Shown: positions 53,901-64,000 of the stretch, piece by piece
Numbering within the stretch: the stretch's first letter is position 1
Layout: every line of letters starts with the position of its first letter
Source of the DNA: Elysia chlorotica
Taxonomy: Eukaryota; Mollusca; Gastropoda; Plakobranchidae
Reading direction: 5' to 3'
DNA: 64,000 bases
Assembly (NCBI GenBank): GCA_003991915.1
Contig: RQTK01000073.1
Location: forward strand, 477,900-541,899
Program-made: the position numbers and the translations under genes
Notes under the pieces: generated by a model
Seen by the model: only the letters and a program-made list of their open reading frames with translations
The model's database searches: none
What the model was told of the DNA's origin: nothing

Positions 53901-56900
53901 GATGTAGATTATTACAATGAAGGTTAGCTAGGATCAATTAACAGGTTCTCATTTTTATGACACAAGGCTGTTAGGTACATACAGTTACATCGCAATAAAG
54001 TTTTGTTTGGATTTAAGGATTAATGCTACTTTAAGGAAAGATAAAAAATAGCGCTGATCCCTATTCAGAGAAGTGGACAGGTGAGAAATTTAAGGATTGA
54101 AAGATAAATGGGAAGAACACAATTATATGGACAGACACAGGGAAGTAGAAGGAGATTTCTCAGTAGTTAAACGATATCATTGGATTGCAATGTTCAGTTA
54201 ATCAACTAGCAAATTAAGGGAGAGAAGAGAAAGAGGGGCGAAAAGATCAGCTTGTTATGAGGTGATTTCTAGCTTGAATGTACCAGTTTCCAGAGAAGTG
54301 AATGTTGTAAGTGGGATAACATCTATCAGCCTGAACCATTTGAGATGCTAGCCTAGGAATATGACATTGACAATACAATATAATTTACAATTAGGTCTAC
54401 ATGCAGTTATGATCGACCAGTCCAACATTCCTTCATTAGACTAAACATAAATGCTGATGATAAAAATAAATTAAATTCCAAAGTTCTCATAACATGCCAG
54501 TTGAATCCTTGGTAAAACGATTTACTTGATACGTCCAATTTGTATTGCAGAAACATATATGCATTTCTCTTCATTCTATTTTGTAAGTTGTAATCTCCAA
54601 AGGGGATTGCAGTACATTCTGTTGCTGTTAAGTATCAGCATTGCTATTTATTTTATTTCACAATAAACAGGGGCTCTAAAAAGGTGGGGAAACTCTTTGA
54701 GTGACACTAACACGCAAACCCACTTGCATTTAAAACCCTTGTCAAACTGCTAAAAAAAACACAACAGGTACAACTTATTTAATTCCATTATTCAACTGGA
54801 CATAACTGTAAGTGAGCACATTAAGGATTGGGGGTTTGGGTCAAACAACAGCAGTCCATTTCCCAGTCAATTATTGTTATGAGACATTAGGAGACATCCC
54901 TCCATCACACTTGGGGTCAGAGGACTGTGATCGGGGCGGGTAGTCAGGGTTTACTGGTTTATTGGTTGTGAGTGGTTAGGTGCAGTGTTACACAGAGGAG
55001 AGGACACTTACAACGACGGAGACCTTGGGCGGACCGGCTCCTGCTGCCACTCTAGCCGGGCTGGCATCCCGAGCATCACCTCCGCCCGGGGGGGTAGGGG
55101 AGGGGGGTGGGGGAGGCCGGTTTTTCTTGGAGCTCTGCACTGGTTTGATGGAGGCTTTAAAACCCTCAGGTTTTCCCTGGTCTGTGGCGGGTGGAAGCAC
55201 CCCGCCTGAAGCGTAGAACCGTGGGGCAGGGACTGGCGGCTTGTCTGCTTCACTGCTTTGGCTCTTCCTCAAACTTCCAGTTCCATCGTCTTCAGGTGTG
55301 GGCGACTTGGAACGGTTTCTAAACGGAATCTCTGGTGGAGCTTCCTCCTCTGCTTCTTCCTCATCCGAATCAGACAAAAATGGGTTGGTGGATTTTTTCT
55401 TCAGCAACTGTGGTGGAGGTGGTGGTGGTTTCGGCAGTGGCAGGCTAGATTTTCCTCTGCTAACTTCGACATTTGGGTCTTCACACTCAGCATCGTGGGA
55501 GAGCTCTTCATCCTGATGGGTCGGCTTCGCTTTCAGCCTGAGAGAACTCGTCTTGGCTGCACTCAGCGGCGGAGGGTTTGCCGGCCGTTCTGGAAGGAAG
55601 GGGTTCAAGCTTGACCCACCAGACTTCTGGCTTAGAGACGAGCCTGAGGGGGACTTTGGTATGTCTGCACCGTTTCCGTCTGGGGAGAGAGATGGCGCCT
55701 CCTGCTGGCTGGTAGACCTGGGCAACGATACGCGCGGGGGAAGGGCAGGCCGAGGCAGAGAGCCAGAGCTGGAGGCTCCGGCCGATCGAGACGCCTCACC
55801 CTGGTCTGGTCTGGAGGGCCTCACAGCGCGCGGGGGAGGGGAAAGAGGTGGAACCCCAGACTCGCAAGAAGAAGAGGGCAGGCGAGGGTGAGAATTCTCC
55901 TAAACAAGTGCCAGGGTGGAAAGAGGAGGGGAAAAAAAACAACATAACATAACATAACATAGTGGAGGATTAGAGTGAGATGCTAATAAAACCTCTTTGA
56001 TACCTGATGCTAAGAGAAAACTTTTTATGTACTAAATTATAGCTTGTTAATAAAACTGCCCTAGAAATCTTTAGAGAGCAGTTGAAAACTTTTAGGATTC
56101 TCAACCAAAAAGCTGTTTTTATAAGAAAGTAATACATTAAAGTATGTAAAAAAGGGGCAACACATGATAAAGACTTGACACAAATGGATAAAAATACTTT
56201 CACTTTGGTTTTTGTAAACCAGCACTACAGTTGTATGCTATATGCTACAGAGGAAATGAGTGCAATTTGATTCTTTTGTTTTGTTTAGGTAGGAGCTCAA
56301 GCTAAGCAAAAAAGACATAAAAAATATATAATTAATCCTTGCAGTTAAGGGAAATGTAAAACAGCATCCATGAAAAGGGTACACATTTTAAGAAGGCTTG
56401 AATAATTTAATTCAATTGAAAAGAAGCAAGCTAGCATCACCTGAAAAAAGGGTGAACAGACATCAGCAGAGGGTGGAGAAAAAAATGAATACCAAAAGGA
56501 AGGATTTTTACTTTACTGTTTTCTTTATATTCTTTTTTCTTCACATCATGCATTTCATTTTTGTTATTTTTTTCAATAATTCTCCTTGCACAAGATAACG
56601 AATTTGAAACAGGGAAATGGAAAAGTCATTATAAAGAAAAAGAAAAAAATGTGTAGGTTGAACACACATCTGATATATTTTGTCTTTGGGTCACCACAGC
56701 CTAGGAAAAAGAGTGAAACAGTAATACATGAAATATCATTTTGACATTCATTGTTTTTCCTAAACTGTACTAGAATTATAAAATGGAAAAGAAAAATAAA
56801 GATACAGAGACACACAGACAGACAGACATAGAGACAGACAGACAGACACAGACAAACAGACAGACAGACAGACAGGCAGAGACAAAGGCACAGAGAGATG

Positions 56901-59526
56901 GACACAAAGACAGAGACCCAAAGACGTAGACAATAGATATCTGCAGTGCTTTTGTGTTTTGGTCTTAAGCTTATTAATAAGCTGGTGAAAGAAAGGCACA
57001 TCGACTCAGTAGTGATTTGGGAGCAGGGCTCACTATTTGAAACAGCTTATTTGTTACAGCTTATTCATAGATAGCTTATATACACAAACGCTTTGAGAAA
57101 TATTTGAAATAATGTCAAAGCTTAAGAAAAAAAAGACAATAAGTTTACATGTCCTAAACGCTATAAGATCAGGAGAAAATATAACTCAGTCCCTTTGTAA
57201 AGCCGTTTTTTACGCACCCATTTATATCTACACATGAGACTGTTTTGCCATATGCCATAAACAGAACATAGTAAATTAGGTCTGATTCCTTTTTTTTAAG
57301 AATGTCTTACTTCAGTATAATTGTTATGAAAATAAAATACTGAGAGGAAAAAGCACTTTGAAGCATGATTTATTTACATCTTTTCGCTATTTAAGCAAAA
57401 ATTTGTACCAGTTTTAAGATATTTCGAAATTTTAGAAGTTCCTGCGAAAAATCATAACTTTTTTTTCTGGAAAACTGCTGTTTTGTGATGAACGATGTGC
57501 TTCAAAATGTCTAAAAACTACTTTTTGCTCGGAATTGCAACATGTTTGATATTGCTGTTATGTTTTTCAGATGCTTTTCATAATTTCTATCAAAGTGTTG
57601 CCTTATTCTGATATGAATAATATATAGAGAAGACAATATTTTTACTGAATTGGGTCTTCTGCCACCTTGATTGACATTTGGGCACATTATTTTTTTCCCT
57701 AATACATTTCATTTAAAAGGATATTTAAAAAAAGTAAATTTTATTGAAAAATGCATAAGTAAAAACTAAGTGGAAAATTTAAACGTCCTACCAGAGAGCA
57801 ATAGAGACTGCAGGACAACGACAATTAAAGCACCAACTACAACATTGCCAAGGCAACTGTGATGCTAACAATGTGACGCAGTGACAAGAGGTACACCAAA
57901 TAACATTTAACAACCATAACACTGGGAGGGGAATAATAACAAAAAACAAAGGGTATTCAGCACATCTAGCTTGGGGTGATAAAATGGAAGAGCATGAATT
58001 CATGATTTTTTTAATGTTTCACTCCTAAAAGACTTTGGAAGAGAGATACTTCAAACAGAAGCTTACACTTTAAGTTGAATTATTCATACTTATATCTATT
58101 GGAAAGATGCTGAGGCATTGAACTAATACTTTCAGATATAAAGGAAACTATTCTCAGAAGAATATGAGAAAATCTGCAACTCTGACGAGTTCAAATAAAG
58201 ATTACAATAGATTTTTTTTAACTAACCTAAAATCAGACAGAGAACTTTTTTTTAAATGTTACAAACATTCAGCATTTCCTGTTAACTTTTGTATGGATTC
58301 TTTACTTTGAAAATTTCTGACTTGCTTAAAAGTGTCTTTCCTTCCATTCTTTTGAATGCCAATGGAAAAAAATAAATAATAAAATTCAGTGTTGCCCATT
58401 TAACCCAAAACAAAACGAGGAGGCAGGAATATCCAAGCTGAGAGTATGAATATAAGACAAGCTCCTGGGAATCCACAGTGAAAACAATGTTAACCTAAAA
58501 CAAAGAGCTGTGGGACTGGGACCGAGAATTTAAGTCTGTACTCACGTGAGGGATTCCTTTGGGTGGCACAGGCGGCAGGAACACATCGCTAGTCTGGCTG
58601 GGCGTGCGATGCCGCAGTTCTCCTACGTCGAAACTCTTGTTATGTGTTGAAGACGATAGCTGCTGATGCCTGTATGCTTTCCTGTCCACGCTGTTGTAGC
58701 TCTCCGGTTGAGGGGCTGGGGGGCGCATAGGAGGCTCCACCCCCGACGAGCTGCCATCCTCCCGCTCTCGCCTCCTCCTGTCTACACTGTTGGTGTTCTT
58801 ATTGCCGGAGCTGTTGACCGAGTACCGAGCTTTACGGTCTATGCTGTTGCTGGGGTAGTCGCGACTAGAGGGCCCTTCTTGCACAAGGCGATCAGTGGCG
58901 CTATTATCTCCATTGCTTGAGTTACTTGTTTGACGAGAAAGGCTGTCATACCTGATAAGGGAATGGCATGTGCAAAGTAAAAAAGTTAATGTTTTTGATA
59001 ATAATTTACGAGGTGTATCCTTTCTAATCACGAAAAGGTTTTCATATAACTTTTTTTTTTTTAAAGGGACAATTCAGGCATTTTATTTGAGTAAATATTA
59101 CATAAAAACATGTTTGGAATTCAAAGTAACAGTATCTATTGATGTAGATGTAGGCAATATTAATGAATTTGTAATAAAGACCTCTTCAAATAAAACGAGA
59201 GGCAGGAATTTATCGCTAGTGGTCTTTCCTTAAAAAATATGCCGCTGGAAAATGATCTTTCTCCAATACCATTTACTCAACATCATAAGAGAATTAAAAA
59301 TACATTTGGTCCAATCGTGCATCTAAGGAACACACTTGATCATTTATATGGACAAGGCTATGGTGTTTCTACATTGATAATAATGATGCCAATGATGGTG
59401 CCAAGATATGAATCTCTTTATTCCTAAATCTCACAATGTCATGGAAAAGATCATGCGATCTTCAAAACATGCATGTCTTTGAAAAGAGTAAATAGCTATG
59501 CAATAATAACAATAACAACAACAATA

Positions 59527-59561
<35 letters not shown>

Positions 59562-59570
59562 AATAAAATG

Positions 59571-59649
<79 letters not shown>

Positions 59650-62545
59650 TCATGGTACAAGTAAAAAAAATAATACTGATGCGGATGATAATTATAATAC
59701 TAATAAGACAGTCAATTCAACTCTACCTTATGAATTGATTAATATCAACAAAATGCAAGGATTTATCTAGCATAAGCATGCACAAGGTTTTTACTTATAA
59801 CTAAAAAGGAATGTTACCTTTTCATAAAACTGATACTATTTTAATTTTTTATTAAATTTAAAATATACTTGAAGATAAATTACGATAAAATTATAAAGTA
59901 AAATGTTCTTTTTTTCTTTGTTTATATCAAAGAAGCTTATTATAAGCTATGACTTTCTATAAAAAAAACTTTTTAGCACACAGACGCACCCATTGGTCAC
60001 AGATTTAGAAGATGTTCTAGATGAGTGCCTCTCTTTTCTAGGTCTATAAGCTCCAGTTGCAAAGCTGGCAAGTGAAAAATGCAATTTTTTGGATAATAAA
60101 AATTATGTGACAGCTCCATCAAGCATTAGTAACAGATACAAATAAATTTGAAAAAAAAAACAAAAAAAAACAACTGTTAAAGCATGGACATGAGAGGGAA
60201 AGACCTCTAAAAAATCTTTTTAAAAATCTTTTTAGCAACCCTGGATCAATAGGGAGAAAATTTGGAATTTTGTTTTATTTATTAGTTATAATATCAATTA
60301 TTTCTAATTCACTTCGAACAATAAGAATCTTCAGGAGGGTCTACTGAGTTTAAAAGTTTCCTCTTAATTGCAGGGCTGTTCATTATGACAAAAGATAGTT
60401 ATTACAATGATGAGATATACATATTCATTGTTTTAGTACAATCTACAATTTTTTTTAAATTTTTGATTCCTGTACCTTCATAAAATTTTGGTATTTTTAT
60501 TCTGTTTGTTTGATTTTTTCCTGTCAAAGTTTTTCATGTGTGCATTAATGTTTTGCAAACCATGTATGTGTTGAATTTTCAATTTACAATGAAATATTGC
60601 TGCTCCCTATATGTCAGATGTCAATTTCAAAATATTACTAGACTTTCAATTAATTAACAAAGCTTAAGTCTTTAAGCCAACAGTTTGTTGATGTCAGAAA
60701 TCCATTTTCTAAAATATCTTTGTTTCACTCGAATCTTTGAATTATAAATTATAATTACTTTCTCAGTGGTTTTCCCAGATTTAATCATTTCTTAAAAATT
60801 CTCAATGTAACAGCATTAGGCATAAACATATTTTTCAAAAATTTATATATAATAGGATGCACTTTTAAATGTTAGATGCAAACATGAATGGATCGAATTA
60901 ATTCGCAGAAGGAAAAAAAATAGTAGCATCAACAGCAGCAGCAAAAACGAATAAGCACTGATGCTCGGTAAGAAATGAATTCAGTAAAGTGAGAACCTGT
61001 CTGGCGCATTATTCAATACTGTGAGAGAAAAAGAAAATCTTTCCTACCCTATCACTTTACATCTACTAAATCAAAAAGAAAAATAGCAAACAAAACCAGG
61101 TCATTCATCAAAAGTAGTTTCTACTTCTTATCATTTTCAAGTACCATCTTCTTATCAGAGTTGATAGATGATATCAACCACAATGAAATGTGACTAAGAT
61201 AGAGACAGTGATGTGAGAGAAAGATTCTGAGAAAGGTAAGTAAAAAGATCCTTTTAATCCGATAGGGAAGTCAAAGGACTAGTGATGCCTACTATTCATC
61301 AGCGACGAGGCTTATTATTTTATTCCTAAACAACCCTCCTACTGCCAAAATAGAATATGCGTAAAAAATAATAAAACAAAGCAAAGCACAGAGAAATTTA
61401 ACTTTTCCATTAAATGGTGATTACTGATATGGTTCATAAGAACCAAGGTTTTTTATCTCGCAGATTCTCGCATTCAGTCTTTTCGTTTATTTAACTAGAT
61501 ACATTTATGAGATGGGCTTTGATAAATCTCCCAAAAGCAAAATATTTTCCCCACTTTTTAGAGACTTTGTAGCACTGAAAACTATGGAGAAGGTAACAGT
61601 GGAAAAAAACAACAACCCCAAAAGCAACAACTAATCATTAAAGGTAAGATGCTCTCTCACATAAAGATAGAAATGCATGCTGTCTGACCTCTTAACCAGG
61701 ATGAAACATGCTGGAATCATATCATGCGCCTTGGTCATCTTGTAATAAGGACACGCAATAATTATGCACTTATAGAGTCCATCACATAGATTATAACAGT
61801 TTTTAAAATAGGTGAACAGTGTATTTCATTTCACCGTATGGTATCTATGAATAATTACTCAACATGCTCATATTATAACAGTCCATGCCCTATAGAAATG
61901 GAGACATGCCTACAATTTTCAACAATCCACCAATAATTATACTACGGGCAATAACGTAATGCATTTGTATCCTTTAGAAGTCCATTTAGGAAAGACAGAG
62001 TTTACATAGACATGTATGTAACATAATGAGAGACACATTATGTAATATTGTAATTTTAAGGCAAATGAGACGTATTGTCCTGTAAAAGCAGATATGAATT
62101 GTTAGTTCAAGTTTGAAGGGACAAAAAATAAGAAATTGATTTTGAAAAGAATGCGAGCTTTTCTTTTGAAAAAAAAAATACAAGTCTTAGAAACAAAGCA
62201 ATGGTTAGTAAAATACAGTTTTGATTTTTTTCTCCACTTTAAAAATAAAAAAAGTAAGGCAGCAGGCATATACATGGTTAATTAAATTTTCATAGATAGT
62301 TGTGAAGGATTAAGGAAACAAAATGGGCAAGATGCACAGAATATGCAGATAATATCTTCGGTGTCTACCTGTCCTCTCCCTCTTTCTCAGGTTTATCTTT
62401 TTTCTCCTGTTTCTTCTCTGCTAACTCCTCTTTCCCCCCTTCTTCCCCATTTTCCTCCTCCCCTTCCTCCTCTTTTCCATTCTTGTGATGAGCTTTTGTC
62501 TTCTTTGCAAGCTTTGCATCGGATTCAGCTACATTATTTTCTTCA
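50730..62545 (-). CDS. Large Pro/Ser-rich protein with NPF motifs, last five exons
   Basis: On the minus strand, exons 62545-62369, 60064-59990, 58951-58546, 55899-55012 and 50948-50730 join in phase (2, 2, 0, 0) to a TGA; more exons must lie beyond the right edge. The ~588 residues visible are low in hydrophobicity and predicted disordered: an acidic/Lys-rich stretch, an Arg/Ser stretch, three NS[VI]DR[KR] repeats, Pro-rich SH3-type sites (PPVPAPR, LPKPPPPPP, RPPPPPSPTPP), two NPF motifs (SSLNPFLPERP and KSTNPFLSDSDEEE) and an Arg-Ser tail ending VTLTTEL. NPF binds EH domains and T-x-L fits a class I PDZ ligand, so a membrane-traffic or cortical scaffold is plausible. I do not recognise the family; folded domains that would name it are off-window. 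Confidence 0.82.
51063..55011 (-). other. Intron of the NPF-protein gene
   Basis: About 4 kb of AT-rich sequence, no SINE or MITE, and no internal exon recognised. Phase 0 is kept across it. Confidence 0.5.
55012..55899 (-). CDS. NPF-protein large exon
   Basis: Minus-strand acceptor CACTTGTTTAG, donor GTCGTT|GTAAGT; 888 bp, phase 0-0. It encodes 296 residues with SLPRPALPPRVSLPRSTS, the two NPF motifs, an acidic SDSDEEEAEEEAPPE block, PPVPAPR and a poly-Pro stretch. The plus-strand ORFs over it are shadows. Confidence 0.9.
56805..56925 (+). repeat. (CAGA)n simple repeat
   Basis: CAGA/CACAGA units in the intron between two NPF-protein exons. Confidence 0.92.
58546..58951 (-). CDS. NPF-protein exon with NS[VI]DR repeats
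   Basis: Minus-strand acceptor CCTTATCAG, donor CTCAC|GTGAGT. The 406-bp exon is GC-rich for the window and encodes YDSLSRQTSNSS, then SNSIDRKARYS, TNSVDRRRRE and YNSVDRKAYR, three related Arg/Lys-Ser motifs that could be kinase or 14-3-3 sites, then PPVPPKGIPH. Confidence 0.85.
59504..59648 (+). repeat. (AAT)n microsatellite
   Basis: Mixed AAC/AAT/GAT units then about 75 bp of pure AAT. Confidence 0.96.
59990..60064 (-). CDS. NPF-protein 75-bp cassette exon
   Basis: Minus-strand acceptor TTTCACTTGCCAG, donor AATGG|GTGCGT. It is phase 2-2, so it fits between the neighbours and could also be skipped. It encodes FATGAYRPRKERHSSRTSSK and SVTNG. Too short for an ORF search; supported by splice sites, phase and coding-like composition. 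Confidence 0.6.
62369..62545 (-). CDS. NPF-protein exon, acidic/Lys-rich
   Basis: The minus-strand acceptor is TTGTTTCCAG and the donor is GACAG|GTAGAC. It is 177 bp, phase 2-2, encoding EENNVAESDAKLAKKTKAHH and a Glu/Lys-rich run. Being symmetric it is skippable in frame. Confidence 0.75.
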
Positions 62546-62619
62546 CTGGAAACAAGTGTGATAGAAGACATGAAAAGTTTCCTCCAAATGAGCAATACAA
62601 CACAATGATCATAATTCAA

Positions 62620-64000
62620 ATAACAAGACTTTTACTACCGTATATCATTATATGTATAGGTCTCTGTGCCATAGAAAACTTTAACCAATCCTGGTTAAGC
62701 CTCGATCTGGACCAAATAAGTCGAGCAATAGCTATACCCATTCAAAATAAAGACATGTCCAGTCAAGTCCCTGCAGGGCCAGTTCTAGTCATACCCGAGT
62801 TGCGACATGCCAAGTAAAGTAAACCCTAGCTATGTTTAGTCACGTCCCTGTATGGCTCTAGTTGTGTCTATTCAAGTAAGAGATGACCCTAGTCATGCCT
62901 ATGATGTTTCACTCATGTCCTAGTTATGCCCATTCTATCCTATGTTAGACCCTAGTCATGCCTAGTGCTATTTCAGTCAGGTCCTAGTTATTCCAGCTCA
63001 AGTTAGACTCTAGTCATGCCTATTCCCTGACTAGGCCTAGCTGTGCCATTCAATCATAGTTATGCCTAGCAAAGTCTCTGTAAAGCCCTAATTGTGTCCA
63101 GGTTAAAGGGACAAAGTGTGTAAACTTAAACCTACTAGAAACAGTAAGTGCTTGGTTCCAGCTAGAAGTATATTAACAAAGGGGGGAGATAATCTTCCTA
63201 TAGGACTTAAAAACATTCCAGTTTCAGATTTTGACATGAGACTAATGGAAAAAAATATATATTAACAAACAAAGAAAAGAAAAGAAAAAATAAGGATTTT
63301 TTTTAAACCACCAAAGAAGCCTGGTAGAACAGATAATTTTTAAATTTCAACTATTTTTAACATATTTTGTAAATTGTTCAGTCTTCTGACAAGTGACTGG
63401 AAAAGTACTATAATGTATTGTTCATCTCTAATAAATTATTCAGACTACTATGCCATAATAAGAAAATCCCAAGTTTTAGATTTGTATAAAGAATGTGTGT
63501 GTGTGTGTTGATTGCACTTTAAATTAATATTGTCAAAGGAAAGAACGTGTTAGTAGCCAGTAACTTATGGCATGATGAGATATCCTGATTTCGAAAAAAA
63601 AAAATCAGAATTGAAATGTGTAATTGCTTGCTTAGAAAGGTCTATATAGGTGTCATGAGTCCCTGTATGGCAGTGTTGGTTTGATAACGAAACGCACACT
63701 TTATTTTATCTTACATTTCTTTTACTTTTAGCTGGTATGTACCTAAAGAAAATAACAAAGGCCTTTCAAAATTAAAAAAAAATTACCATGAAAATGTATT
63801 TAAATTTGTCTATTGATAGAGTCGAAGAAGAATGACAAATTTTCCAAAACTATAACAAGTCAAAAGGCTGACTACACATAACAGCATAAATATTCAGTAG
63901 CATGAAAATCAAAAGCAAATCTTAGTTCTAGATTGACGAGCTTTGGTGTATCACATAATATCACAAGTACAATTTGAGAAATAATTTTCCAACAAAAACA
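62620..64000. other. Upstream intron of the NPF-protein gene, to window edge
   Basis: The first visible exon (62545) needs a preceding exon ending in phase 2, so the gene continues to the right. Only a degenerate minisatellite and a short (GT)n at 63493 are seen. Confidence 0.5.
62750..63110. repeat. Degenerate minisatellite with CCTAGTCATGCC core
   Basis: Cores such as CCTAGTCATGCC, CCTAGTTATGCC and TCTAGTTGTGTC recur every 20-60 bp along with GTCCCTGTATGG. Spacing is irregular. Confidence 0.7.

Noticed and set aside
54980..55891. Plus-strand ORFs opposite the large NPF exon
   Set aside because: Shadows of a GC-rich minus-strand exon with correct splice sites and phases.

Overview
This is nuclear DNA from an animal with long introns. 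It is AT-rich and full of microsatellites, and it carries many copies of one tRNA-headed SINE plus small palindromic MITEs. The gene content and this repeat style suggest a lophotrochozoan, probably a gastropod mollusc. That is an inference; nothing in the window fixes the species. Most short ORFs are chance or run through simple repeats. The real coding sequence is in small spliced exons, which I assembled by matching splice sites and reading phase.

Layout. (1) About 5.7-11.5 kb, plus strand: six exons of a TMEM106-family lysosomal membrane protein, complete from the CPTC motif to the stop; a 5' exon is probably not identified. (2) About 16.3-17.5 kb, plus: an orphan first exon (TATA box, signal peptide, splice donor) followed by Ig-like coding segments, perhaps a decayed or incompletely seen secreted Ig protein gene. 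(3) About 20.1-44.2 kb, plus: a TATA promoter and at least eight coding exons that join in phase into a 215-residue secreted precursor with dibasic sites and a Gly-Lys-Arg amidation signal. I read it as a neuropeptide or peptide-hormone precursor of unrecognised family. It is the most interesting item here. (4) From the right edge to about 45 kb, minus: the last five exons of a large, low-complexity, proline/serine-rich protein with two NPF motifs and a PDZ-ligand-like C terminus, followed by a repeat-poor stretch of about 5.4 kb that is probably its long 3' UTR. Genes 3 and 4 converge near 45.1 kb, where polyadenylation hexamers for both strands lie within 18 bp.

Repeats. There are about 15 SINE copies or fragments, six copies of a ~110-bp palindromic MITE with TA(G) flanks, two dead LINE reverse-transcriptase fragments, a perfect 145-bp inverted repeat abutting a SINE, two near-identical chimeric SINE segments in opposite orientation 8 kb apart, several tandem duplications, and many long tri- and tetranucleotide tracts. 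One N gap (21661-21748) cuts a SINE.

The three expressed genes look unrelated in function (lysosomal membrane protein, secreted precursor, cytoplasmic scaffold). I see no operon-like or defence-type system. Exon coordinates rest on GT/AG sites and phase consistency, not on transcripts.
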